Of a stretch of DNA of 33,581 nt, positions 9,709 through 18,568 are shown piece by piece. Position numbers and translations under genes: made by a program. Every line of letters begins with the position of its first letter. Positions within the stretch are counted from its first letter, which is position 1. Below the pieces are notes generated by a model, which was not told the origin of the DNA, ran no database searches, and was given only the letters and a program-made list of their open reading frames with translations. Source of the DNA: Gomphosphaeria aponina SAG 52.96 = DSM 107014 (GTDB lineage Bacteria > Cyanobacteriota > Cyanobacteriia > Cyanobacteriales > Gomphosphaeriaceae). The stretch lies in contig JADQBC010000031.1 of the NCBI GenBank assembly GCA_016903655.1, forward strand, positions 1 to 33,581, in the 5' to 3' direction.

Positions 9709-9825
9709 TTAGATTAAATTTGCTTGTTGAAAAAATTTCTCAACAGTTAGGGCTAATTCATAAGTAATATCCCCTTCTGGAAGGGCGAGAAATTGTTCTA
9801 AGGTGAGTTTGGTTGGGGTAATCAT
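9709..9825 (-). pseudogene. Uma2-family relic with internal deletion (38 codons)
   Basis: An ATG at 9825 opens a 38-codon frame. Residues 1-24 (MITPTKLTLEQFLALPEGDI, then TYEL) are the characteristic beginning of cyanobacterial Uma2-family endonuclease-like proteins. Residues 25-38 (ALTVEKFFQQANLI) resemble their extreme C-terminus. The central nuclease core is missing, so this looks like an in-frame deletion of most of the gene. Its stop is 7 bases before the mtnW ATG, so if translated it would act as a leader peptide of the salvage operon. The Uma2 resemblance is from memory of the family. Confidence 0.6.
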
Positions 9826-9857
9826 GGTTAAATATTGGTTAAAATTTTATGGGGGAG

Positions 9858-9890
9858 AAAAAGCCCGTAATTTTTTCAAGGTTTACGGGC
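9858..9890 (-). terminator. intrinsic terminator after mtnD
   Basis: GCCCGTAA (9863-9870) pairs with TTACGGGC (9883-9890), an 8-bp GC-rich stem with a 12-base loop. On minus it is followed immediately by TTTTT. It stands 12 bases after the mtnD stop, so mtnD ends here and mtnW-mtnX-mtnB should have a separate promoter. Confidence 0.85.
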
Positions 9891-9902
9891 GATTTTCTGC
9901 AA

Positions 9903-10442
9903 TTAAGTAAGGGGAAAAAGAATTTTTGTGGCTGTGTATTCAGGAATCCAACCTGCTGTGGTAGTAAAGAAACGAACTGCTTTAACCCGTCGGGTTTCTG
10001 TTAAATGAAACCAATGTTCAGTACCCGCAGGGACGTTAATATACTCTTCGGGTTGAATAGTTAATTCTACCTGAGAACCATTGGGCAGGACAAAACCAAA
10101 AACTCCCTCGCCATCAAGGAGATAACGCACCTCATCGTCAGCGTGGGTATGACAGCCATTAAACTTAGCTAAAAGACTGTCCAGGTTGGGGGTGTGAGGA
10201 TGGAGAACAATTAAATCTCTTGACTCATAGCCCTCATTTTCTTTAAGCTGTTGAAAATAGGGATCTAGGGCTTGTAATACTTGTTCTTTTTCTTCTTCAG
10301 CTAAAGCTTCTTTTGCGAGTAACTGGTGAGTTGCTGGATCTATTGGCCAAAGATTTAACTTGACTTGCAAGGGTGCTAACTCCTGGGCGATAGCTTCTAG
10401 GTTGGTTGTTATTGTACCATCTTGTTTTCGGAGGATTGCCAT
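9903..10442 (-). CDS. mtnD: acireductone dioxygenase
   Basis: MtnD oxidises the acireductone made by MtnX. The Fe(II) form yields 4-methylthio-2-oxobutanoate, the methionine precursor, and formate. The 179-residue cupin has the metal-binding set H98, H100, E104 (HTHADDE) and H143 (EHWFH). The ORF could start at 10490, but the ATG at 10442 has AAGAAG 9 bases upstream and gives the family N-terminus (MAILRKQDG). It is the first gene of the salvage block on minus but is separated from mtnW by a terminator. The metal (Fe or Ni) that decides the product cannot be read from sequence. It is divergent from the LRR gene across about 100 bases. Confidence 0.93.
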   Translation of the reverse strand: MAILRKQDGTITTNLEAIAQELAPLQVKLNLWPIDPATHQLLAKEALAEEEKEQVLQALDPYFQQLKENEGYESRDLIVLHPHTPNLDSLLAKFNGCHTHADDEVRYLLDGEGVFGFVLPNGSQVELTIQPEEYINVPAGTEHWFHLTETRRVKAVRFFTTTAGWIPEYTATKILFPLT

Positions 10443-10543
10443 GTTTAGCTTCTTAATTAATGATCCATTTTTGATTGTAGATGAGGTCAAACCCAGGTAG
10501 AATTAAAGCCGATGCTTTTGAGAATAAGTAAATATATTCAGCA

Positions 10544-11365
10544 ATGTTCAAACAATCAGTAAATATCTTATTAGGCTTAACCCTCACCCTCAGTAACGCC
10601 ATTCCTACCCTAGCCCAAAACTACAGTAATTTTGCCCAATGGTGTTCAACAAAAGAACAACTTGCCCCCGCAGCACAACACACAGTAAAAGTGTTACTAG
10701 AACAGGCCCAAACGGAAGATTGTAACCTAGCGAGTGAGGAGTTATCCCGTTATTTAGTCCTCAACCTCATCAGCAGTGAAATTACGGACATCAGCCCCCT
10801 GAGCTCCTTGACCAACCTCGAACAACTGATTTTGTACAACAACCAAATCACGGATATTAGCCCCATTAGTAATCTAACCAACTTAAAGCGACTGATTATC
10901 TCCAGCAATCAAATTTCAGATCTCAGCCCGCTGCGTAATCTGACAAACTTAACTCAACTATACATAGGCTCAAATCCGATCTCAGACATTAGCCCTCTCA
11001 GCAATCTTACTGAGTTAACCAGACTCTACGCCAACCATAGCCAAATCTCTGACCTGACTCCCTTAAGTAATCTTACTAAGTTAGAGCAACTTTATCTCAA
11101 CCACAATCAAGTCTCAGACTTAAGTCCTTTAAGTAATCTTACTAATTTAAAATATGTTTACCTCGATCATAATCAAATAAAGGATGTAGCTCCTTTGGGA
11201 AAGATTACCAATTTGGAAGAATTATCTCTGCGCTACAACGAAATAACGGAAGTAACTCCATTGATAAATTTAAGCAATTTAGAGGAACTTTACCTCTACT
11301 CTAACCCAGTAGCTAATCAAATTTGCCCTCACAATCCAGATGCGCTATGTTTTTTGAGAAGATAA
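10544..11365 (+). CDS. secreted leucine-rich-repeat protein, internalin-like
   Basis: The 273-residue protein starts with a signal peptide (hydrophobic LLGLTLTLSNAI, cleavage after TLA near 24). A short cap with C34 and C60 follows, probably disulfide-bonded. Eight 22-residue leucine-rich repeats run from 82 to 257, with consensus DISPLSNLTNLxxLxLxxNQ of the SDS22/internalin type. The end is a small cap with C263 and C270. It should be an exported, curved protein-binding module with no enzymatic domain. At DNA level the repeats are 66-bp units (about 10787-11314) with clear similarity, so copy number could vary. It ends 28 bases from the convergent transglutaminase gene. The partner is unknown. 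Confidence 0.88.
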   Translation: MFKQSVNILLGLTLTLSNAIPTLAQNYSNFAQWCSTKEQLAPAAQHTVKVLLEQAQTEDCNLASEELSRYLVLNLISSEITDISPLSSLTNLEQLILYNNQITDISPISNLTNLKRLIISSNQISDLSPLRNLTNLTQLYIGSNPISDISPLSNLTELTRLYANHSQISDLTPLSNLTKLEQLYLNHNQVSDLSPLSNLTNLKYVYLDHNQIKDVAPLGKITNLEELSLRYNEITEVTPLINLSNLEELYLYSNPVANQICPHNPDALCFLRR

Positions 11366-11393
11366 AGAGGGAAAAAGCCAGGATGAAATTGAA

Positions 11394-12824
11394 CTAATTA
11401 TACTCGACCACAGTCCAGTATTTTTCATCTCCTGGAAATTTTGCTGTTACTTGAACTTTTCCCGAACCGACAAAAGCATTGCCTGAAAATTGATTGCCTG
11501 AACGAGTTAATTTAGTCCATTTATTTGATGTTTGGTCAATTACTTGCACTTCTAAGGCCTTGGGGACATTGAGCTGAAAATACACTGATTGATTAGAGGG
11601 CAATTTTTTGGTTAAGGGAGCTTGTAAGTTAGCATTATTTTCGGTAAAGTTAGTATAAATTTTCGGAAATTCTTTGCCTGCAGCATCGGCTATAATTTTA
11701 TAGGTTACGGCATGGGGATAAGAGCCTGATTCATGTTTGTTTTTTGCGTAAATTTGGAGTTCATAATTTCCTGGAGCGGGAAAGGTTGCCTTGATGAAAA
11801 TCTGCCCATTTTGTTGTTGCTCAAATGTATAGGTTTCTGGTAATTTCTGACCTCCTAATTGGAGAGCAGAGGCAACAATTGTATCTGGATGAGCTTGCAA
11901 AATAATTTCTACTTGTCCATCTTTGGCTGTAATTGTATGCTTATTGTGACTGATAAACTTCATTCCTTGGTTGAAGAATTGGGGCGATAGGTTGGGTAGG
12001 AGTTCAAATTGTTCTTTGCTGTAGGGTTGGGCTAATAATTGCCATGTTGTTTTACTGGGTAAATGGTCATAAATAAATTCTTGGGGAGCAGTGGCAAAAT
12101 AATGGGGATTAAAAGCTTGATAAAATTGTCCGCCATTAACATAACCTGCCCCCCAAGTTGCATCAACTAAATACCAAGCATCATTAATTTTTACTCCATT
12201 CCAAGCATGATTAACTTGAGTTTTTTCTCCTAAAATATAACTTGCTCCTTTGGCATATCCATCAATAATTACTGCTTCTAAACCCATTTCCTGGGCTAAA
12301 GCTTGATAAAGATTTGCATAACCTGAACATACACCTTTACGACTTTTTAACACTCCTAGGGGGCTTAAATCGCCATAATTTCCTGTTAAATAACCTTGCA
12401 CATCGTAGGTAATATTATGGGCAAGCCAAGCATAAATAATGCGAGCTTTTTCTACTTCGCTATTGGCAAGTTGAGATAGGATGGAAGCTAATTCTGTAAC
12501 TGATGTGCCGTTATATTTAATGGAGGCTGCTACTTTGTCTATTTTATCATAATTCATATTGGGCAGTTCTGAGCCGATTTTGATGTCTGCGTTACTTTTT
12601 ATACCTATATTGGCATTGGGATTATTTGGCTGTGGGAATGGTAGTTGAGGGGGTAATATTCTGGCTAAGAAATTGTTGATTTCCTGGGGATGATGTTTCC
12701 AGGTGTACCATCCAGATATAAAAATAATTCCCAATATTAGAAGCGGGCTAAAATTTGAATTGTGTTGGCGCTGATACTTTTTTCTTTTTGCTTGCCATTC
12801 CCGATATTCTCGTTCTGTAGTCAT
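11394..12824 (-). CDS. membrane-anchored transglutaminase-like protein
   Basis: The 476-residue product has a basic cytoplasmic tail (1-23), one transmembrane helix (about 26-42), and a proline-rich spacer. A transglutaminase-like core follows, with the triad C166 (GVCSGYA), H206 (NHAWN) and D221 (LVDATWG). The region 230-476 is predominantly beta and may be two Ig-like domains. Such domains in bacteria are usually peptidases or cross-linking enzymes acting on cell-surface proteins or peptidoglycan peptides. The start at 12824 is chosen over 12848 because AGGAG lies 6 bases upstream of it. It is downstream of the WD40-TPR gene on the same strand, across a heptamer repeat tract. Confidence 0.85.
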   Translation of the reverse strand: MTTEREYREWQAKRKKYQRQHNSNFSPLLILGIIFISGWYTWKHHPQEINNFLARILPPQLPFPQPNNPNANIGIKSNADIKIGSELPNMNYDKIDKVAASIKYNGTSVTELASILSQLANSEVEKARIIYAWLAHNITYDVQGYLTGNYGDLSPLGVLKSRKGVCSGYANLYQALAQEMGLEAVIIDGYAKGASYILGEKTQVNHAWNGVKINDAWYLVDATWGAGYVNGGQFYQAFNPHYFATAPQEFIYDHLPSKTTWQLLAQPYSKEQFELLPNLSPQFFNQGMKFISHNKHTITAKDGQVEIILQAHPDTIVASALQLGGQKLPETYTFEQQQNGQIFIKATFPAPGNYELQIYAKNKHESGSYPHAVTYKIIADAAGKEFPKIYTNFTENNANLQAPLTKKLPSNQSVYFQLNVPKALEVQVIDQTSNKWTKLTRSGNQFSGNAFVGSGKVQVTAKFPGDEKYWTVVEYN

Positions 12825-12863
12825 TTGTTTTCTCCTGTTATTTATCATTGGTAGTCATTTGGA

Positions 12864-12930
12864 AACCATCAACCATCAACCATCCTACAACCATCAACCA
12901 TCAACCATCAACCATCAACCATCAACCATA
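12864..12930. repeat. heptanucleotide tandem repeat (AACCATC)n
   Basis: Three perfect AACCATC units (12864-12884), a CTAC interruption (12885-12888), five perfect units (12889-12923) and a degenerate unit (AACCATA) fill most of the spacer between the WD40-TPR gene and the transglutaminase gene. It is a short tandemly repeated repetitive element of the type common in cyanobacterial intergenic DNA. Related heptamers recur near 29797-29827 at the rimM start. Confidence 0.95.
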
Positions 12931-12935
12931 GAGAG

Positions 12936-15722
12936 TTAGTGCCAAATTTTGATAGTACCGTCACCACTACCACTGACTAGGGTAAGGCCATCAGGGGCGA
13001 TCGCCAGAGCAAAAACTGCGGTGGTATCATGTTGGATAGTGGCTATTTCTTGACCAATGTTGAGCTGCCAAATTTTGATAGTTTTATCACCACTTGCACT
13101 ATAAAGAGTTGCTCCTGCTTTTTTATGGAAAGTGGGCCCGAAGTTACTAATAGCTAGGGCATAAATTGGGTGAGAATGTCCTTCTAATGTTCGCAACAGT
13201 TGTCCTGTATTTAATTGCCATTGTTTGATAGTTTGGTCGTCACTAGCGCTAAAAATGGTTAGTCCATCTGGACTAAAGATGAGCGCATTAACTGTATCTG
13301 TATGACCATGTAAAGTTACGGGGTTTTCTTGGGTTTTTAAATGCCAGAGTTTAATGGTGTTGTCATGGCTTCCACTGGCTAATATTTGTCCATCTGGGCT
13401 AATTGCTAAACAACGGACTAAACCATAATGTCCTTCCAAGGTTTTGTTTTCTTTGCCTGTGATTATATCCCAGATTTTTATGGTTTTGTCACCACTGCCA
13501 CTAATAATAAATTTTCCGTCTGGAGTAATAGTTAAAGCTCTAACTACGCCCTGATGTCCACTGAGGGTAAGTAGTTCTTTTCCTGTTAGTATATCCCAGA
13601 TTTTTATGTTGTGATCATCGCTCCCACTGACGATTGTTTTACTATCTGGACTCACGGCAATTGTTTCTACATCTTTGATATGTCCCCTGAGTGTGTGCAG
13701 TTCATTTCCTGTTAGTATATCCCAGATTTTTATTGTGTAATCATAACTACTACTTGCCAGGATTTTTCCATCGGCGCTTATTGCTAGGCTACGCACAACG
13801 TTATAATGTCCTAAAAGGACGTTAACTAGGGATAAATTTTGGGGTTTATTTTGGAAGTTTTGGTGTTGTTTAATTTGGACGTTTTCTAGGAGTTTTTCGG
13901 CAATGGTGCGATTTTTTCTGGCTATTTCTAAGTTGGGGTTGAGGGTAAGTGCCTGATTATAATCGGCGATCGCCTTTTCATATTCCCAGAGTTTATAATA
14001 AGTGTTCCCCCGATTATTATAAGCTTCTGCCCAGTTATTATTTAATAACAAAGCTAAATCATAGTCTGCCAGTGCTTCTTCGTATTGTTTGAGGCAATAT
14101 AAACTTATTCCTCGATAATAATAGGCTTCTGCCCAATTGGGATTGAGGGCGATCGCTTGATTAAAATCTCTTATTGCTCCTTCATAATCTTTCCCATCAC
14201 ATTTACTTACACCTTGATAATAGTAATTTTCTTCAACTTTTAGCTGTCTCTCATCCCCTACTATTGCCAAACACTTATTTAATTTTTCTATATATTGATA
14301 GTCTTCAATCACTAAATTTGCTTCTACTGCTGACAAAAGTTCATCTAATGCTTCTGGTTGCCCTAAATTATGCAGTTTTAACCAATACTTTAGAGAATTA
14401 TTAATTTCTTGTTTTGCCCAATCTTTGTAAGGTACATGGGCTAAACTCTCAGCAAAGTCTAGGAGTAATTCTGGTAAAATTCCCCCTCTGTTTGCTTCTA
14501 GGTTTTTATATATTTTGTTATAATACACAATCAGGCTTTCAATTATTTCTTCTTGGGAGCATACATTTTCTATTACAAGAGGAAGTAATTGAGGTAGCAA
14601 TGGGGTCAAGTTTTTTGTTACTAGGAAGTATTCATCTGCGATTATCCCTGCAAAAATACAATAATGTACGATTAAAATATCGCAGAGCTTTTCTAAATCT
14701 TTTTCATTAATTGTATATTTAATTACTAGCTGACTAATATCTATTCCTGCTTGTTCAAATTTTAATTCATCTTTAACTGTCTTTAAATTTTTGAGGTTAT
14801 CCCCACTATATACATGGTCTAAATTTGCTGCATTTTGTCCTGCCGCCACGAAAGTTTCCCTAATTTTCAGCCACTTATTGGCTCGTTCTTTCACTATTTC
14901 TTTTAAGATTTCTCCATATGGTAATCTATAAATTACTGTTTGATATTTATAATTCTGCCAATTTAATCCCCAGTAACCCAGTCGCAAATTTAAATAGGCC
15001 CCATTTACTTCTGACTCCAGAATGAGAGTAGGGTTATGCTTTAGTATGCTAAATAAAGATTTAATACTAGCTTCCCCCCCCAAATATTCTCTAACTGCTT
15101 TTCCTGTTACAAAGTCAATTTTTCTCCCAACATTAGAATATTCCCAGAAAAATTGCCGCAGTTCTTCTGCTAAATCTAACTCAAGCTCTGGGAACAACTT
15201 TGCCGTATCTGGATTATTGGCTAAATATTCTAAATGCAGTTGGGGAAAGGCAAAAAATACTTCCAAGGGTAGAGTTTTTTCTTCCTGTTCACCGTTAAGA
15301 ATTTCCGCAGCTAATAACCAAATCGGTGCTTCTGGGAGGGTTTTTCCCGCCGCCACAAATTTAAAGTGAGTTTGTCGTTTTAAGGCGGCCATTTCTTGTT
15401 GCAGTGCATTTTTCCCCTCCCATAATTCCAGCTGGAGTTCTTTTTGCTTCTCTAACGACCACCGCTGATAATCTAATTTTTTTTCTCGTTTAATCCTGGT
15501 GACAAGTTTGATAAATGGTTGCAGACTTTCTGGGATTTTTAGAGGGGAAAGTTGATTTTGTAAGTATTTAATTTTTAACTGTATTAAATCAAGTTTTTCT
15601 TGTTGCTGAATTAAGCTTTCTTTATTATCAATTATTTTGGTAGAATAGCCAAGATCGTGGGTAAGATATTTTCCTGTAGCAACAATAGCTTCACTTAAGT
15701 TTTTGACAATTTTATATAGCAT
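12936..15722 (-). CDS. WD40/TPR protein with unrecognised N-terminal domain (paralog A)
   Basis: The 928-residue protein has three parts. Residues 1-495 form a domain I do not recognise: a coiled-coil start (about 34-115), then motifs LPLEVFFAFP (151-160), ESEVNGAYLNLRL (236-248), AAGQNAANLDHVYSGDNL (293-310), IADEYFL (361-367) and EKLNKCLAIVG (479-489). Residues 497-603 are three TPRs (NPNWAEAYYYRG type). Residues 633-928 are seven WD40 repeats with GH and IKIW dipeptides, enough for one closed propeller. No signal peptide or membrane span is present. Its ATG lies 16 bases after the stop of a paralog of similar size, so the two are probably co-translated. A scaffold in signalling or defence is possible; no catalytic motif is seen. 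Confidence 0.85.
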   Translation of the reverse strand: MLYKIVKNLSEAIVATGKYLTHDLGYSTKIIDNKESLIQQQEKLDLIQLKIKYLQNQLSPLKIPESLQPFIKLVTRIKREKKLDYQRWSLEKQKELQLELWEGKNALQQEMAALKRQTHFKFVAAGKTLPEAPIWLLAAEILNGEQEEKTLPLEVFFAFPQLHLEYLANNPDTAKLFPELELDLAEELRQFFWEYSNVGRKIDFVTGKAVREYLGGEASIKSLFSILKHNPTLILESEVNGAYLNLRLGYWGLNWQNYKYQTVIYRLPYGEILKEIVKERANKWLKIRETFVAAGQNAANLDHVYSGDNLKNLKTVKDELKFEQAGIDISQLVIKYTINEKDLEKLCDILIVHYCIFAGIIADEYFLVTKNLTPLLPQLLPLVIENVCSQEEIIESLIVYYNKIYKNLEANRGGILPELLLDFAESLAHVPYKDWAKQEINNSLKYWLKLHNLGQPEALDELLSAVEANLVIEDYQYIEKLNKCLAIVGDERQLKVEENYYYQGVSKCDGKDYEGAIRDFNQAIALNPNWAEAYYYRGISLYCLKQYEEALADYDLALLLNNNWAEAYNNRGNTYYKLWEYEKAIADYNQALTLNPNLEIARKNRTIAEKLLENVQIKQHQNFQNKPQNLSLVNVLLGHYNVVRSLAISADGKILASSSYDYTIKIWDILTGNELHTLRGHIKDVETIAVSPDSKTIVSGSDDHNIKIWDILTGKELLTLSGHQGVVRALTITPDGKFIISGSGDKTIKIWDIITGKENKTLEGHYGLVRCLAISPDGQILASGSHDNTIKLWHLKTQENPVTLHGHTDTVNALIFSPDGLTIFSASDDQTIKQWQLNTGQLLRTLEGHSHPIYALAISNFGPTFHKKAGATLYSASGDKTIKIWQLNIGQEIATIQHDTTAVFALAIAPDGLTLVSGSGDGTIKIWH

Positions 15723-15738
15723 TTATGTAATTAAAAGA

Positions 15739-18453
15739 TTAGATGAGTGAATTTTTTTGCGGGTGATCAGGGAGGCAGGGAATATCTCTAATTTTACTCA
15801 ATGAGGTTTGTTGCCTGCGCCATATTTTTATGGTATTATCAGCACTACCACTGACAAGGATCTGCCCGTTGGGACTCATAGCCAAAGTATATACTAAGTT
15901 GGAATGTCCTTTTAAGGTTCGTATTTTTGCTCCCGTACTTACTTGCCACATTTTAATGGTTTTGTCTGCACTCCCACTAAAGAGAATTTTTCCATCTGGG
16001 CTAATAGTTAGGCAATATACCCAGCCTACATGGTCTCTGAATGTACAAATTTCTGCTCCTGTACTCACTGCCCAAGCTTTTATACTTCTGTCGTCACTCC
16101 CACTATAGAGAGTTTTCCCATCTGGGCTGAAGATGAGGCAGTTAATTTTCCTGGTATGACCAGTGAGGGTCATTTTTTCTTTTCCTGTGTTGAGATCCCA
16201 CAATTTTATTGTTTGATCCGCGCTGCCACTTACTAATATATCACCTGTAGGGCTAAAGGCTATACAATAAACTGTCCCTGAATGTCCTTTGCAAGTTTGA
16301 ACTTCATTAATTTTAGACATTTCCCACCAATTTACATAGTTTTGGTTGTCGCTAGTTGCTAAAATTTTGCCATCGGGACTAATAGCTAGGGTGTGATAAT
16401 TCCCTTTCATACTATCTATTTGCCTGCCTGTTTTTAGTTCCCACAATTTGATTGTATTATTATCGCTAGCACTAGCTAATATCTTTCCGTTTGGGCTAAT
16501 AGCTAGGGCTTCAATGTCTCCTGTATGGTTTTTCAAGGTGCGTATTGCTTCCCCTGTAGCTAGTTGCCAAATTTTAATAGTTTTGTCATAGCTACCACTG
16601 ACTAATATCTCTCCATCTGGGGTGATTGCTAGACAACGAACTGTGCCAGAATGTTCTGTTAAAGTCCGAAAAATAATAAAATTTTCTAGATTGCTGTTAT
16701 ATTGTTGTAAATCTAACTTAGAAAAATCTGCAGGTTTGGTTTTTTCTGGATCAGCAACCATTACTATTGTCCTCTCGTCACTTTCTCTGGAGTACCTCAA
16801 GGTTTCTTGTTCATAAACCCATTCTAGCTCTGTCTGTTCTGATTGCTCAAGCTCGGCAATTTCTTGTTCTAGATTAACTTCTGTTTCTGCTAACTCCTGC
16901 TTAACTCTAGATTGGATCTTTAACCTCCTTGTTTCCCCCACTGCTGCTAAACAGTGATTTAATTTTTCTAGATATGCTCCATCTTCTTCTCTTAAAGCTG
17001 CTTCCGTTGCATCTAGTAAAGCTTTCCAAGTATTTTGGGGAGATAATTGGCGCTGTTGTAACCAAGATTTGATGGCTTTAATTAGCTGTTTTTTTGCCCA
17101 ATTTTTATTATACCAGTGGGCTAACTGAGCAGCTAATTCCAGGTTTAATTCTGGTAAGATATACTGCCGAGTAGCTGCTAAACTTTGCTCTAATTCATGA
17201 TAATATAAACCTACCAAATTGAGCAACTCATTTTTTCCTGCCTTGTCTGGGAGCTTGGCTAATAATTCTGGGATTAACCGAGGGAAAAGAGGGGTAATAT
17301 TATTTTCACACAAAAAATATTTATCTGCCACTAAACCTGTCAATAAACAATGAGAGACGGTAATTATTTCTCCCAAAACTTTTACATCTTGTTGGTTGAT
17401 TAAATAGTTAAATGCTAACTCCTTAACGTTAATGCCCCTTTTTTTCAATTTTACTTCCCTGTTTAAAGTCATTAAGTTTTGGAGATTTTCTCCCCCGTAT
17501 AACCGATCTACTGTTGCCGCTTTTTCTCCTGCGGCTATGAGTTGGTTGCGGGTTTTCAGCCAGGCTAAAGCGCGGGATTTCGCATTGTTATTTAAAATAT
17601 TTTTATACCCTAACCTAGAGAGCACTGTTTCCGTGAGATAATTTGCACTATAGCCGTCCCAAAAGCTCAGGCGAAAATTGAGATACTCCCCATCTATTTC
17701 TGATTCTAACACCAAAGTGGGCTCGGTTTTTAAGATGGTAAATAATGCTTGAATGTTGGCTTCTACTTGAAGGTATTTAGTTACCCAAACTCCAGAGAAA
17801 AAGTTGATTTTTCTGCCAGCATTAGTATATTTGTGGCAAAATTTTCCCATGGCTTCAGCAAGGGATTTTTCCAGTTGGGGCAGAGTTTCAGAGACTTTAG
17901 TACTACTATTAAAGCACTCCAAAGAAAGTGAGGGAAAAGCTAAGAAAACTTGCAGCGTATTTTTTTTGTTATTTTTGTGTTCTTTAAGGAGATTAGCAAC
18001 TATTAACCACATGGGAGATTTTTGCAATTTTTGCTGCCCTGTTACCAGCTCTAAGGATTTTTTGACTTCTTGAGCAATTAATTCTTGTTGCAGGGAATGT
18101 CTCAAGGCTAATAATTCTAACTGGAGGGATTTTTTTTGTGCTAAACACCAGTGGGGAAAATCTTGGTTTTTACTTTGATTAACTTTGACTTCCTGGATAA
18201 ATATTTCTAAAGCTTTAATAAATTGAGGGCGAAGAAATGCTTGCTCTGCTAGGTTGGCTTGTTGCTGGAGGTGATTAAATTTTAGCTCTACTAATTTGAT
18301 TTTTTGGTGCAATTCAATCACCGCATAATCTGCGCTCAGATTTTCAATGGCTGTAGTCATGTTTTCCCTGAGATTATTTGTTCTGTCTAGGGAAATATTC
18401 TTGGCAGCAAGGACTACAGCTTGACCGATTTTTTCCATTAATTTCCCACTCAT
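15739..18453 (-). CDS. WD40 protein with unrecognised N-terminal domain (paralog B)
   Basis: The 904-residue protein is the tandem paralog of its downstream neighbour. Residues 1-512 share the same order of motifs: LQVFLAFP (167-174), ESEIDGEYLNFRL (250-262), AAGEKAATVDRLYGGENL (307-324), VADKYFL (375-381) and EKLNHCLAAVG (496-506). Where paralog A has TPRs, this one has an acidic coiled linker (about 515-596). Seven WD40 repeats follow (597-892), the third shortened and divergent. The frame opens at 18594, but the ATG at 18453 follows GGGGAG at a good distance and starts the recognisable domain (MSGKLMEKIG). It is cytosolic by sequence. The function is unknown; two divergent copies side by side suggest a heteromeric assembly. 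Confidence 0.85.
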   Translation of the reverse strand: MSGKLMEKIGQAVVLAAKNISLDRTNNLRENMTTAIENLSADYAVIELHQKIKLVELKFNHLQQQANLAEQAFLRPQFIKALEIFIQEVKVNQSKNQDFPHWCLAQKKSLQLELLALRHSLQQELIAQEVKKSLELVTGQQKLQKSPMWLIVANLLKEHKNNKKNTLQVFLAFPSLSLECFNSSTKVSETLPQLEKSLAEAMGKFCHKYTNAGRKINFFSGVWVTKYLQVEANIQALFTILKTEPTLVLESEIDGEYLNFRLSFWDGYSANYLTETVLSRLGYKNILNNNAKSRALAWLKTRNQLIAAGEKAATVDRLYGGENLQNLMTLNREVKLKKRGINVKELAFNYLINQQDVKVLGEIITVSHCLLTGLVADKYFLCENNITPLFPRLIPELLAKLPDKAGKNELLNLVGLYYHELEQSLAATRQYILPELNLELAAQLAHWYNKNWAKKQLIKAIKSWLQQRQLSPQNTWKALLDATEAALREEDGAYLEKLNHCLAAVGETRRLKIQSRVKQELAETEVNLEQEIAELEQSEQTELEWVYEQETLRYSRESDERTIVMVADPEKTKPADFSKLDLQQYNSNLENFIIFRTLTEHSGTVRCLAITPDGEILVSGSYDKTIKIWQLATGEAIRTLKNHTGDIEALAISPNGKILASASDNNTIKLWELKTGRQIDSMKGNYHTLAISPDGKILATSDNQNYVNWWEMSKINEVQTCKGHSGTVYCIAFSPTGDILVSGSADQTIKLWDLNTGKEKMTLTGHTRKINCLIFSPDGKTLYSGSDDRSIKAWAVSTGAEICTFRDHVGWVYCLTISPDGKILFSGSADKTIKMWQVSTGAKIRTLKGHSNLVYTLAMSPNGQILVSGSADNTIKIWRRQQTSLSKIRDIPCLPDHPQKNSLI

Positions 18454-18568
18454 TAGTGCTTCTCCCCAAATATTAAACTCCCTCAAAAGTAGGAGGATAG
18501 ATAATTGTACCTCCATGGGAAGAATGGTAGTTAGTGAGAGCTTGAATTTGCAAAGGGCAAAGGATACC

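Noticed and set aside
9826-10543. SAM or other riboswitch before the salvage genes
   Set aside because: Upstream of mtnD and mtnW I see only the terminator hairpin and short AT-rich leaders, with no multi-stem aptamer pattern.
12864-12930. CRISPR array
   Set aside because: The repeats are contiguous 7-mers with no spacers, and there are no cas genes.
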